From Pontibacter harenae (GTDB lineage: Bacteria > Bacteroidota > Bacteroidia > Cytophagales > Hymenobacteraceae): 64,000 nucleotides of DNA. Shown piece by piece: positions 8,430 through 16,823 of the stretch. Below the pieces are notes generated by a model. That model ran no database searches and was not told the origin of the DNA. It worked only from the letters and a program-made list of their open reading frames with translations. Both the position numbers and the translations under genes were made by a program. The first letter of the stretch is position 1, and each line of letters begins with the position of its first letter. The stretch spans positions 1 to 64,000 of the forward strand of contig NZ_JAJJWH010000004.1 of assembly GCF_020907245.1 (NCBI RefSeq). The letters run 5' to 3'.

Positions 8430-10685
8430 CTATAACAGCAACAGTCCCTTCTCCCTTAAATCAAACCAAGTAGGCGAGTTCAAAAACTCAGCAAAATTCA
8501 GGTGTGCATCCAGCGGATAAGTTTCCTCCAGTTGTTTCAACGTTACCGTTTCGGTGGCATGGGGTGTTATTTTCTGTAGTACATCAAACAGCCAATGGCC
8601 TATGTTGGCGGTTGTCTTTACTTCGAAATCCTCAGCTTTTTCGTAGAACGTAAGCACACAACGCTCTATCGTTTGCCCTTTCTTAGCGATCATGGTAAAC
8701 TCAATTTCGGGCTGGTTGCCTAACCACAGTACGCGTGCATTCATGCGGGTGCTATCGGAGCGTTGAGGGGCTTCTATGGCGCTGGCAATCAGGTTTGGTT
8801 TTAGCGTGGTGCGCGGTACTTTAAAATCGAACCAGAATGAAAGCGGTTCCTCTAATGCTACGCCGTGCATGTAGTTGTAAATCGCTTTTGCCAGTCCTTC
8901 TCCAAACAAACTATGGTCGGTGCCTTTGGGGTCGTCGTGCCAGAGGTCGTTGTTTGCAAAATCTCCTTCTTCGGGGCCTACTTTCACTACCTCATACTTG
9001 GCAGGGTTTTTACCCACAGGGCTGTGCGCCGTCATGCTGAAACGGTGCCAGTAGCCAGACTGAATGACATTGTTTTGAAACAGTTGTCGTACCACTTCCA
9101 GCGAATCTATCGTTTCCTGGGCTGTTTGCGTTGGGAAGCCATACATGAGGTAAGCGTGCACCATAATACCAGCCTGCGTAAAGCTGTCGGTAACGCGGGC
9201 TACCTGGGCTATACTCACACCTTTTTCCATGAGTGTCAGCAAACGGTCAGAGGCTACTTCTAAACCTCCCGAAACTGCTATGCAACCCGATTCAGCCAGC
9301 AGACGGCACAAATCAGGCGTAAAGGTTTTTTCGAAGCGGATGTTTCCCCACCACGATATTTTTACACCACGGCGGATAAGCTCGATTGCCATGTCGCGGA
9401 GTGGGGCAGGAGGGGCAGCTTCATCTACAAAATGAAAACCTGTCTGGCCTGTTTGGGCAATAATTTGCTCAATGCGGTCTACAAGTAAAGTGGCAGGCGC
9501 TACTTCGTAACGGTTGATATAGTCTAACGTGATGTCGCAGAAGGAGCAGCGTTTCCAGTAGCAGCCGTGGGCTATGGTCAGTTTGTTCCAGCGGCCGTCG
9601 CTCCAAAGGCGGTGCATCGGGTTCACCACATCAATTACAGATAAGTAGTTCTGCAGCGGCAAATCGCTATAGTCAGGCGTGCCGACTTCGGTATGCGGAA
9701 TGTCTTTATCGAGGCAGCCGTTTATGTACTCCACTTCCCCATTGTGCAGCAGGAAGGTACGTTGCAGGAAATCAAGCTGGCGCTGCCCCTGCAGGTGCTC
9801 TAGTAGTTTCAGCCACGGCCCTTCGCCGTCATCCAGCGTTACAAAATCGATGTACTTAAACAGGCGCGGCTCTCGTAGGTTGCGCAATTCTGTGTTTGGG
9901 TAGCCGCCGCCCATCATAGTCTTAATATGAGGGTACTTTTGCTTGATGTACTGCGCCAATCGTAGGCCGCCGTACAGGTTGCCAGGGAAAGGTATTGAAA
10001 AGCCTACTACATCTGGCTGTGCCTGCTGCAGTTGCTCATCCAGTAGCTCCAGCAACATTTGGTCCACCAGGTTGGGCGCTTCCTGCAAGGCTTCCTCCAT
10101 CGGATTGAACGAAGTGGCCGACATCGCCAGCTTATCGGCATAGCGGCTGAAGGCGAAGTAGGGGCAGATCGTCTCTTTAATCAAATCACCCAAATCTTCT
10201 AGGTATAAGGTAGCAAGGTAGCGGGCTCTATCGGTGATGCCCATGCTGCCGAAGGCGTAGTCTATGTCTTCGCTGATCTGATCGAAGCGGGAAGCCTCGG
10301 GTAAGTAGCGGCTGTAGCTGATCTGCTGCGCCAGCGTATTGTCTTTGTTCTGCAGAAAACGAATAACGGGCTCAATGGTATGCAAGTACTCCCGTTTCAG
10401 GCGCAGCATGCGCAGCGCGTTATCAGACATTTCGTAATCGCCCTGCTCTATCTCGGCAAAAATCCGTTGCAGGCCTGCTTTGGAAAACATCTTCAGCACC
10501 AGTTCAATGCCCATGTCAGCTTGCGTTACGCTATAGCCCTGGCTTTTTAGAAATCCTTTGATGTAGGCCGTTGCAGGGTAGGGCGTGTTCAGCTGTGTAA
10601 GCGGGGGAGTCAGGAGCAGTATGTTTGGCTTTTCCAAAGCAGTAATCAGTTTAAAAATGAGTTGGCCAATCGGCACAGAAGACAA
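8430..10685 (-). CDS. B12-binding-type radical SAM protein
   Basis: A large radical SAM enzyme of unknown substrate. The N-terminal part resembles a cobalamin-binding domain (KPNILLLTPP at the start; later PDVVGFSIPFPGNLYGG and MMGGGYPNTE), although I do not see the DxHxxG cobalamin-ligand motif. The iron-sulfur motif is CYWKRCSFC at residues 375-383. This is CX4CX2C rather than the usual CX3CX2C, confirmed on the DNA. After it come features of the SAM-binding barrel (FHFVDEAAPPAPLRD, SGGLEVASDRLL, HAYLMYGFPTQT). The last 150 residues are a family-specific tail. It is monocistronic and faces the serine hydrolase. Methyl transfer or another B12-dependent reaction is inferred only from family resemblance. 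Confidence 0.88.
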   Translation of the reverse strand: MSSVPIGQLIFKLITALEKPNILLLTPPLTQLNTPYPATAYIKGFLKSQGYSVTQADMGIELVLKMFSKAGLQRIFAEIEQGDYEMSDNALRMLRLKREYLHTIEPVIRFLQNKDNTLAQQISYSRYLPEASRFDQISEDIDYAFGSMGITDRARYLATLYLEDLGDLIKETICPYFAFSRYADKLAMSATSFNPMEEALQEAPNLVDQMLLELLDEQLQQAQPDVVGFSIPFPGNLYGGLRLAQYIKQKYPHIKTMMGGGYPNTELRNLREPRLFKYIDFVTLDDGEGPWLKLLEHLQGQRQLDFLQRTFLLHNGEVEYINGCLDKDIPHTEVGTPDYSDLPLQNYLSVIDVVNPMHRLWSDGRWNKLTIAHGCYWKRCSFCDITLDYINRYEVAPATLLVDRIEQIIAQTGQTGFHFVDEAAPPAPLRDMAIELIRRGVKISWWGNIRFEKTFTPDLCRLLAESGCIAVSGGLEVASDRLLTLMEKGVSIAQVARVTDSFTQAGIMVHAYLMYGFPTQTAQETIDSLEVVRQLFQNNVIQSGYWHRFSMTAHSPVGKNPAKYEVVKVGPEEGDFANNDLWHDDPKGTDHSLFGEGLAKAIYNYMHGVALEEPLSFWFDFKVPRTTLKPNLIASAIEAPQRSDSTRMNARVLWLGNQPEIEFTMIAKKGQTIERCVLTFYEKAEDFEVKTTANIGHWLFDVLQKITPHATETVTLKQLEETYPLDAHLNFAEFLNSPTWFDLREKGLLLL

Positions 10686-10925
10686 AAGTATAGATTCTGT
10701 AGCTAATTCTATAGCCGTGGCAGTTTATGAACAGACTATGACGACATCGGGTTCAAATGAGCTACTCAAAGGCTAAGGGCAGCTTAAATTTTTAATGTGT
10801 GAAAATTTTCATAAAAAATATTGTTGAAGCTGTAACCTTATATTTGGAGAGGCGTAAATTCGGTCAAATAAATATTTATATAATTATATATATTGTTTTG
10901 CTGAATTTATAATTCTTCATTAAAA

Positions 10926-11459
10926 ATGAAAAAGAACATACAAATGGTTGTGATGGTGGCGCTTTTGATCATGGCTGCTGCCTGTTCTCTGTTCGAAAAA
11001 AACATTGATGTACCGCAGGAGTTCTCTCTTAGAATAGAACGTGCGGAAAACACTTCGCCGCAATTTGCTGTGTCATCTAATGTAAGTACTGGTTCTGATG
11101 AAGTAGAGAACTACAAAGACGATATAAACAAATTCGAGATAAGCAAAGTGGTTTTTACAGTTAGCGACTATACGGGCACAGGTGCACCAGCCCTTACTGG
11201 TGATTTAATGTTTGCCGCAGAAGGTACAACTGCTTTTAAAATACTTGGTACTGTAAGCAACGCTAACCTTGGTGCTTTGGCCGCAAGCGGCGAGGAATTA
11301 ACCGTGGCATTGGCGGACGAAACCGCTAAGAAAGAGTTGGCTAGCCTGATGCAAGCTGGGGGCAACGTAACCTTTCAGTTGGAAGGCTCTTCTTCGAGCA
11401 CTCCAGTAGCTGCTACGCTAGTCTTTAAGGTGTACGCTACCATGACGGTAGAACTATAA
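10926..11459 (+). CDS. Hypothetical lipoprotein
   Basis: A 177-aa protein with a lipoprotein signal peptide (MKKNIQMVVMVALLIMAAAC, lipobox cysteine at residue 20). The rest is Ala, Thr, Ser, Val and Glu rich with alternating short strands (FEISKVVFTVSDYTGTGAPA, ATLVFKVYATMTVEL), which suggests a small beta-sandwich facing the periplasm or the cell surface. I do not recognise the family. The region before it is very AT-rich and holds a TATATTTG sequence at 10839-10846 that fits a -7 element, which would give a leader of about 75 bases. A strong terminator follows at once, so it is a one-gene unit. Confidence 0.75.
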   Translation: MKKNIQMVVMVALLIMAAACSLFEKNIDVPQEFSLRIERAENTSPQFAVSSNVSTGSDEVENYKDDINKFEISKVVFTVSDYTGTGAPALTGDLMFAAEGTTAFKILGTVSNANLGALAASGEELTVALADETAKKELASLMQAGGNVTFQLEGSSSSTPVAATLVFKVYATMTVEL

Positions 11460-11488
11460 TAAAAGAGTTTCAATAGCTTTTAAATACT

Positions 11489-11521
11489 AAAAAGGCCTGT
11501 GGTTCTGTCACAGGCCTTTTT
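11489..11521. terminator. Bidirectional terminator
   Basis: A perfect 13-base stem (AAAAAGGCCTGTG with CACAGGCCTTTTT) around a 7-base loop. It lies between two converging genes and, with A and T runs on either side, can stop transcripts from both. Confidence 0.9.
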
Positions 11522-11542
11522 GCGTCTATAGATTTTACTCTT

Positions 11543-11788
11543 TTACTTTCGGAACATCTTGCTTGTAACAAAATTTACAAAAGGTACAATGGCTAATGCT
11601 GTTACCGATACGAGTAAAAACACTACAAAAAAGGCTCGGAACCAACGTAGCAAAAAGTCAGAAGCCAACCCAAACGTATATAACTCAATGGCCGAAGCCA
11701 CTAAAAGGCTCATGATGGCTATAACTTTTAGCTGCCTCTTAAGTTTTGGGTTTATACCTATTTTCTTCATACCTGATGATTTATGCAC
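11543..11788 (-). CDS. DUF2798-like small membrane protein
   Basis: An 81-aa protein with two membrane helices, about residues 24-44 (IAIMSLLVASAIELYTFGL) and 51-74 (AFFVVFLLVSVTALAIVPFV). The basic N-terminus (MKKIGINPKLKRQLK) is reached with ATG 11770; the longer start at 11788 adds six residues. The pattern resembles DUF2798, a family of uncharacterised two-helix proteins. The overlapping plus-strand frame is an antisense shadow without such structure. Its neighbour upstream on the same strand is a tiny hydrophilic protein 32 bases away, so the two may be cotranscribed. Function unknown. Confidence 0.75.
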   Translation of the reverse strand: MHKSSGMKKIGINPKLKRQLKVIAIMSLLVASAIELYTFGLASDFLLRWFRAFFVVFLLVSVTALAIVPFVNFVTSKMFRK

Positions 11789-11820
11789 AAAGGTAAAGCA
11801 TAGAAAAACAGAATTCTAGC

Positions 11821-11982
11821 TTACGCATGTCCTTTTTCTGCTTCAGCGTCTTCTGACGAAGCTTTGCCGTTATCGCTGCTCTGTGCCTGTGAAGGTTGAC
11901 TGCTGCCTTCTATCTTCTCTTTATCCGAGGACATAGTTTTGGTGTTTTCTTTCAATGGCTCTTTGTCTTTATTCTGTTTCAT
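11821..11982 (-). CDS. Small hydrophilic disordered protein, 53 aa
   Basis: It begins MKQNKDKEPLKENTKT and ends DAEAEKGHA. It contains no hydrophobic core, is made almost wholly of Lys, Glu, Asp, Ser, Gln, Asn and Ala, and has no cysteine or aromatic residue, so it should be disordered and cytoplasmic. Three similar minus-strand genes follow at 16824, 17076 and 17424; they share the MxxxK(D/N) type of start but little else. Such small hydrophilic proteins are often stress-induced in other bacteria; that role is inference here. The stop TAA is 32 bases before the DUF2798-like gene. Confidence 0.6.
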   Translation of the reverse strand: MKQNKDKEPLKENTKTMSSDKEKIEGSSQPSQAQSSDNGKASSEDAEAEKGHA

Positions 11983-12129
11983 AGCTGCTTAGTTTAGTTT
12001 ATACTATACTTACGAAGCATACTTAAGATGGTAGGTTTTTAACTCTATAAAGCCAACAGTCGTACATGTAAGGAGCTGTTATGCTTTAAAAGCACAGTGG
12101 CTGCAAGTTTAATTTAAAGAAAAACATCC

Positions 12130-12432
12130 ATGAATAAGCTAAAAATAAAAAATTATATGATGGCGCTGGCCTTTAGTACTATTGTTGGTTTTGGATTCAC
12201 ATCCTGCAACAAAGGAACAGAGGCAGGCGAAACAAATGTAGAAAGAAGTGAAATAGTAGATACAGAACATTCAGAGGCAGATCAGGATCCAGCGTACAGG
12301 GATACCAGTAACCTTGAAAGGCACTACGACCACGCAGATCATGAAAACCATGGTGATAATACAGACGGAGGCGCTGTACATGCAGGCGATGGACAGCTTG
12401 ACGATCCAGGTATTGATGAAGCGCAACAGTAA
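12130..12432 (+). CDS. Small His/Asp-rich lipoprotein
   Basis: A 100-aa protein. Residues 1-26 form a lipoprotein signal peptide (ending FSTIVGFGFTSC). The mature chain is strongly acidic, and its central part is rich in His and Asp (HYDHADHENHGDN), a composition that could bind metal ions such as zinc, nickel or calcium, though no defined motif is visible. I do not recognise a family. The start ATG 12130 gives a normal basic N-region (MNKLKIKNYMM). The gene is alone and closed by the terminator at 12450. Confidence 0.65.
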   Translation: MNKLKIKNYMMALAFSTIVGFGFTSCNKGTEAGETNVERSEIVDTEHSEADQDPAYRDTSNLERHYDHADHENHGDNTDGGAVHAGDGQLDDPGIDEAQQ

Positions 12433-12449
12433 AATTATTACTAGAATAG

Positions 12450-12488
12450 AACAGAAAGGGCCACCTTATGAGGTGGCCCTTTCTGTTT
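12450..12488. terminator. Bidirectional terminator
   Basis: A perfect 17-base stem with a TATG loop (12450-12466 with 12471-12487; core AAAGGGCCACCT / AGGTGGCCCTTT). It lies between the convergent His-rich lipoprotein gene and the cobalamin uptake operon, and serves both. Confidence 0.92.
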
Positions 12489-12507
12489 GAAAGAAGTTAG
12501 ATGCCTG

Positions 12508-13602
12508 TTATTTAAACACGAATCCGTTAGGGGCTATACCTACTCTGAATGAATCTACTGGTGCGCCAGTTGGGCTGTAGCGTATAACCCAACTGCTGGA
12601 GGTAAAATCATTAACCTTGCCTTCGTAAATGTAGCCAGTCTCAGGATCTACTCCCAAGCCATAAAAGCCATACTCGATGTAAGTGCCACGGTCTATCAAT
12701 GGCATTGTATTGAGGGTGGTAGCATTTACATCTTGCTGATATACTTTTCTGTTGAACACGTAGTACAGCTTATCTCTATTGCCATTTGTAGTAAGCTTAC
12801 TAGGAGACGGAGCATTCTGATTGAAAGTTAAGGTGCTGGTAACAGTGTTGCTAGCCAAGTTTATTTTAGAAAGAGCACCAGGTGAGCTCTCTTCTTCGCT
12901 TACAGGCCAGCCGACTTTCACGCCGCTGCTCGCTACCCATAATGCATTGTTTCGGTCTATAACAAGGCTGTTAGGTCCTTCTGTAACTGTAATAGTTGAT
13001 TCAACTGCATCAGTAGAAGAGTTTATAACAGTAATAGTGTTGCCTCCAGAGTTAGCTACATAAACCTTGCCTCCAGCTATTACCAACTGTTGCGGCTGCA
13101 CACCGACTTCAATCGTTTTGCTAACTGTAAAAGTGTTCAGATCAATAACCGATACACGACCAGGAGAGCCGTTGTAACTGACTATCTCAGTTACATAGCC
13201 TTTGTCTTCGTTCAGTGCAGCAAAATATCGCGGCATTTCCAGCCCTTCAATTGTGCCAAGTGAGTTGAACGTATTGGCGTTCACCACCTCAATTTTGTTG
13301 CTATTGTTAGCAACTATAAAAGCTCGGTCGCCGTGAATGACCATGTTCTGAATAACATCACCCAACAAACGATCATTCTCATTCTGGAAGATTGTATTCT
13401 GAACTTGTTGCGATCGGTTGTTATAGTAGGAGATAGAGCCATTTGGAGTGCCAAAGCTTCCTTCGTTCACCATAAATACGCCATCCTCGGCATAAGCGCC
13501 GCTAGGGCCATCATTGTCATTATCGCAACTAGTGAAGGCGAGAGAGCTGGTAATAAGCGTTACAGCCAGAAACAGACTGCGGAAGTAGTTGAATTTTCTC
13601 AT
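12508..13602 (-). CDS. BtuG-like beta-propeller surface lipoprotein
   Basis: A 364-aa lipoprotein (signal ending LITSSLAFTSC) whose mature part is a YncE/DUF5074-type beta-propeller. Repeats are visible as NTFNSLGTIEGLEMPRYFA, NTFTVSKTIEVGVQPQQLVI and SSTDAVESTITVTEGPNSLV, each a blade of about 42 residues. It starts 24 bases after the stop of a BtuB-type receptor, and both lie behind a cobalamin riboswitch. In Bacteroides thetaiotaomicron the surface lipoprotein BtuG, also a propeller encoded beside btuB, binds vitamin B12 with extreme affinity and passes it to BtuB. The same job is the natural inference here. Binding residues cannot be assigned from sequence alone. Another YncE-like function remains possible. 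Confidence 0.85.
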   Translation of the reverse strand: MRKFNYFRSLFLAVTLITSSLAFTSCDNDNDGPSGAYAEDGVFMVNEGSFGTPNGSISYYNNRSQQVQNTIFQNENDRLLGDVIQNMVIHGDRAFIVANNSNKIEVVNANTFNSLGTIEGLEMPRYFAALNEDKGYVTEIVSYNGSPGRVSVIDLNTFTVSKTIEVGVQPQQLVIAGGKVYVANSGGNTITVINSSTDAVESTITVTEGPNSLVIDRNNALWVASSGVKVGWPVSEEESSPGALSKINLASNTVTSTLTFNQNAPSPSKLTTNGNRDKLYYVFNRKVYQQDVNATTLNTMPLIDRGTYIEYGFYGLGVDPETGYIYEGKVNDFTSSSWVIRYSPTGAPVDSFRVGIAPNGFVFK

Positions 13603-13626
13603 TGTATAGTTTAAGTGTAATTATAA

Positions 13627-15540
13627 TTAAGGAATGATGAAGCGTAAGCTGAAGGTATAGCCGCGTGGCGGCATAGCCCGATAAGCCATGGTTTGGTAAA
13701 CGCTGTTGGTGGCGTTATCGGAGCGGAGCGTAAGTATAAGGGTGTTCTGGCGCAGCTGTATTTTCTTGCTGAGGGCCAGGTTCAGCAGTAGGAAATCATC
13801 TAAGCTGGAGGTTTCGGAGTTGGTGGTATAGCGGAGGCCTGTATAGTTCAGGTTGCCGAGCAAAGACCAGCCGCTATAGTTAGCTTCTGCCGAAAGAATA
13901 GCCTTGTGCAGTGGTACATACATCAATTGCTTGCCTGTTTCTCCCTCACCTATATAAGCCTCTACCTGTTCCGACGAAGTATAGGTATAGCCTGCGGTGC
14001 CTTTCAGGTTTACATCACCTATTTTAGCTGATAAGCTGCTGCTCAGTTCCACACCCCTGGAGCGTACCTTCTGGAGGTTGCTCGGAACCCAAGTTCCAGC
14101 GCTGCTCGGTGCCCATTGAATCCAATCATCGATGAGCATGTGGTAGTAAGTGGCTTCAGTTTCTAATAAAAGCTCGTTGCCCAGCACGTAAAGGTGGCGG
14201 AGGCCCCCTTCGTAGCTCCAGCCTTGCTCTGGCTTAAGTTCAGGGTTGCCAGCACCAGTCCAGAACCGATCGTTAAGCGTAGGAATGCGGTAGCTGCCCG
14301 ATACGTTGCCTTTCAGCGAAAGCTGGTGGTGTTGCTGCTGGTAAAACTTCAGGTTGAAACCCAGTGCTGGTGTAGGCACAGGATTATAGCCTTTCACCAA
14401 GGTTTGGCGCAGGTTTAGGCTCAAGTCCAGTATATCCAGCGGGTCGTAGCGGAAGAGGGCGAAGAGCGAGGTTCTAGTTTCTTCTTTTTCACCTGCATAG
14501 CCATCGTTCTCAGCTTGAAACTGCTGCAGGTTTAGGCCACCGCGCAAACTCCAGTTCTTGCCCTGGTTATAAGTCTGCTCAGCCTGCAGTTGATACGTAT
14601 GCACATCGGCTACCGAGTTGTTACTGTTATCGGTGTACTTCAGGTAATCTTTAAAATAAGCTACTTTTATACTTGACTGTCCAAAACGGCTGCTGTGGGT
14701 AAGCTCAGTTAACAGGCGCAGGTTCTCGTCCTCCTGTTTGGCATTATTATGGGCAGAGCCCATGGCAGGCTGCAAATTGCGGTCGGCGTAAGTATACCAA
14801 CTGTGTAGGGCTATATTAGTTTTTGGGGTGATGTGCCAGGCAAGGTCCTGCGTAAAGCCATACACTTTTTGCGAAGCATGCTCCTGCCTGCGCTCAGGAG
14901 CACCGAAGCGGGAGAGATCGCTATACTTAAAATTATTCTCGGCTGTGCGGTGGTAAGCACTCGTGCCAATAGTTACTTTTTCATCTCTATAGCTGATGCT
15001 GCCATTGCTGAAGTAGCGGACAAAGCTGCCCGCCTCCTGCTGCAGCTCGCTACTCAAACCTTTACGGCCGTAGGTAGGAGAGCTTAGCAAAACAGCTCCG
15101 CCTATGGCGCCACTACCGTAAGTTGCCGCTGCTGCCCCATGCTGCACCGATACTTCTCCAATCCCGCTTAACGGTAAGGTGGCAAAATCGCTTTGGCCTA
15201 GTGTTGGCAGCGCAATGTTTAGTCCGTTCCAAAGCACAGCGGTCTGAGAAGCGTTGGTGCCCCTGAAGGAGACGGAGGAAATACCGCTCGCACCATAGGT
15301 TTTGAAGTACAGGGGTGTGCGTGTCTGCAAAGCCTCAGCCAGCGAAGAACCGCTGTAAATGCTGAGGTAGGAGCTATCAAGTGTAACCACACGGCTGCCT
15401 GCGGCATATACCTCGGCAGGTTTGCCAAACACATTCACTGTCTGCAGCTGGTACCGCGACGAATCCGCCTGTTGCGCAGCAGCAGTTGTACCTGCCAAGG
15501 CAGTCAGTAAAAAGAAAAATCTAAAATAAAGTTTACGCAC
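13627..15540 (-). CDS. btuB: TonB-dependent cobalamin receptor, BtuB type
   Basis: An outer-membrane active transporter of 637 aa. Residues 1-22 are a signal peptide (MRKLYFRFFFLLTALAGTTA, then AA). The plug domain follows at about 35-150 (SVSFRGTNASQTAVLWNG, VQHGAAAATYGSGAIGGAV). The rest is a 22-strand barrel pattern ending in a typical last strand (GYTFSLRFIIP). I see no clear N-terminal carboxypeptidase-like extension, as in Bacteroidota SusC proteins, so it is the short classical receptor type. The cobalamin riboswitch just upstream identifies the substrate: B12 would shut the gene off. The BtuG-like gene follows in the same operon. Confidence 0.92.
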   Translation of the reverse strand: MRKLYFRFFFLLTALAGTTAAAQQADSSRYQLQTVNVFGKPAEVYAAGSRVVTLDSSYLSIYSGSSLAEALQTRTPLYFKTYGASGISSVSFRGTNASQTAVLWNGLNIALPTLGQSDFATLPLSGIGEVSVQHGAAAATYGSGAIGGAVLLSSPTYGRKGLSSELQQEAGSFVRYFSNGSISYRDEKVTIGTSAYHRTAENNFKYSDLSRFGAPERRQEHASQKVYGFTQDLAWHITPKTNIALHSWYTYADRNLQPAMGSAHNNAKQEDENLRLLTELTHSSRFGQSSIKVAYFKDYLKYTDNSNNSVADVHTYQLQAEQTYNQGKNWSLRGGLNLQQFQAENDGYAGEKEETRTSLFALFRYDPLDILDLSLNLRQTLVKGYNPVPTPALGFNLKFYQQQHHQLSLKGNVSGSYRIPTLNDRFWTGAGNPELKPEQGWSYEGGLRHLYVLGNELLLETEATYYHMLIDDWIQWAPSSAGTWVPSNLQKVRSRGVELSSSLSAKIGDVNLKGTAGYTYTSSEQVEAYIGEGETGKQLMYVPLHKAILSAEANYSGWSLLGNLNYTGLRYTTNSETSSLDDFLLLNLALSKKIQLRQNTLILTLRSDNATNSVYQTMAYRAMPPRGYTFSLRFIIP

Positions 15541-15644
15541 CTAACAAGCTTATTTCCCGAAGCATGCTTTTGAGGCAAAAAGGCTGGAACAGCTAACGCT
15601 GGAATAGCGGAGGCCGAACAGCTTTTCACCCGAAAGCACACGAC

Positions 15645-15832
15645 AATCATTGTCGGACTGGCAGGTCTCCTGGCTCTCTTCAGCTGGCCCGCCTTCCCAT
15701 ACTATAGTACAGTGGCGTTGGTAATGGGCTAGCCCTTTATGAAGATTACAGTTGCGGGTACAGCGCAGGCATTTCACCTGTTTCCCTTTTAAGACTATTG
15801 CTACGGAAGCAGCAACAGCCACCAATCTGGCC
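15645..15832 (-). promoter_or_regulatory. Cobalamin riboswitch (B12 aptamer)
   Basis: The minus strand carries the conserved parts in order: GGTGGC near 15825, AGGGAAACAGGTGAAATGCC, CTGTACCCGCAACTGT, GCCACTGTACTATA, GGGAAGGC, and the B12 box AGCCAGGAGACCTGCC at 15675-15660. It occupies the leader of the BtuB-type receptor gene. Adenosylcobalamin or another cobalamin binding to such RNAs lowers expression; here the expression platform should lie between 15645 and the ATG at 15540. I cannot decide between control of translation and of transcription. A frame of 91 codons across it (15825-15550) is not a gene. Confidence 0.95.
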
Positions 15833-15833
15833 G

Positions 15834-15841
15834 CAAAGATA
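15834..15841 (-). promoter_or_regulatory. -7 promoter element of the cobalamin operon
   Basis: TATCTTTG on the minus strand fits TAnnTTTG perfectly and is placed so that transcription starts just before the riboswitch. A clear TTTG partner at the expected distance is not visible. Confidence 0.6.
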
Positions 15842-15844
15842 GGT

Positions 15845-16002
15845 AATTAATTATGAATTACGAGTTCCGAGTTACGAATGAAGAAATGATAAATTAAAAT
15901 CAGAAATAGCATGTGGCAGAACTAAGCCTGCATTCCCAACGGAAAGGCTAATGTGCCCGTATCGAAACACCAAACACGAATAATGAAACACGAACAACAA
16001 CC
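15845..16002. other. Gene-free stretch with degenerate short repeats
   Basis: Between the riboswitch promoter and the glycosylase gene the DNA shows repeated variants of GAATTACGA (GAATTACGAG, GAGTTACGAATG) and of AAACACGAA (AAACACGAATAAT, AAACACGAACAAC). Similar low-complexity words are, in my memory, common between genes in Cytophagales. I see no RNA gene or open frame in it. Confidence 0.45.
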
Positions 16003-16605
16003 TTGAAGCTGGAGAAATCTTTTTATACACGACCCAATGTAGTGCAGGTAGCGCAGGACTTACTAGGGAAATACCTGTACACGAGCATAGACGGGATACT
16101 TACTGGTGGGATGATTGTGGAGACAGAGGCCTATTCAGGAGTAAATGATAAGGCCTGCCACTCACACCTGAACCGCCGCACGCAGCGTACGGAAATTATG
16201 TACCACGAAGGCGGTGTGGCCTATGTATACCTGGTGTACGGTATTTACCACTTGTTTAATATTGTCACCAATAGAGCAGGTAGTGCTGACGCTGTTTTGG
16301 TTAGGGCCATTACGCCAGAAGAAGGTATAGCAGAAATGCTACTGCGGCGCAATATGCCAATTATAAAACCGAATTTAACAGCGGGGCCTGGTGTGCTAAG
16401 TATAGCCATGGGCATAAACAAAAAGCTCTACGGTGCCGACCTTACAGGAAATACCGTTTGGATAGAAGATAAAGGTATAGAAGTGCCAGCCGAAAGTATA
16501 GCCATAGGCCCACGTATTGGTGTAGATTATGCTGAAGAAGATGCCCTGCTGCCCTGGCGTTTTTGGCTGAAAGGCAATAAGTGGGTGAGCAGGAAGGGGA
16601 AGTAA
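16003..16605 (+). CDS. DNA-3-methyladenine glycosylase (AAG/MPG family)
   Basis: Removes alkylated purines such as 3-methyladenine and hypoxanthine, starting base excision repair. It is the AAG fold known from human MPG, not AlkA. The catalytic glutamate region is MIVETEAYSG (Glu42 is the likely base), followed by the intercalating-loop region TQRTEIMYHEGGVAYVYLVY and the C-terminal AGPGVLSIAMGI that forms the active-site wall. The length of 200 aa is normal. The start must be TTG 16003 (MKLEKSFYTRP), because the next in-frame ATG lies inside the fold; there is no Shine-Dalgarno sequence. It is a single gene ended by the terminator at 16761. Confidence 0.95.
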   Translation: MKLEKSFYTRPNVVQVAQDLLGKYLYTSIDGILTGGMIVETEAYSGVNDKACHSHLNRRTQRTEIMYHEGGVAYVYLVYGIYHLFNIVTNRAGSADAVLVRAITPEEGIAEMLLRRNMPIIKPNLTAGPGVLSIAMGINKKLYGADLTGNTVWIEDKGIEVPAESIAIGPRIGVDYAEEDALLPWRFWLKGNKWVSRKGK

Positions 16606-16760
16606 TAGCTCCATTTTACTAAAGCAATTCCTGGCGCGGAATTATCTTAAAGGCAGTGAGTGTCTAAGAATTTAGAGATTCGAGCCAAGTAGATTGGCTG
16701 GAATGATTCCTCTCTTTTGAGGAGTTGGGGTGGGTTTGCAGTATCTGAAGGTACACTTAT

Positions 16761-16805
16761 AAAAAGGATCAGCCACAACAAAAACTGCTGTGGCTGCTCC
16801 TTTTT
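16761..16805. terminator. Bidirectional terminator
   Basis: A 17-base stem with one mismatch (AAAAAGGATCAGCCACA with TGTGGCTGCTCCTTTTT) and an 11-base loop, between the glycosylase gene and a minus-strand small gene. Confidence 0.85.
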
Positions 16806-16823
16806 CATCAAGAAAGTATGTTA

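Noticed and set aside
11559-11819. An 86-codon plus-strand frame
   Set aside because: It is the antisense shadow of the two-helix DUF2798-like gene, which has the better composition.
15550-15825. A 91-codon minus-strand frame
   Set aside because: It lies inside the cobalamin riboswitch and only follows its conserved bases; there is no domain or start signal.
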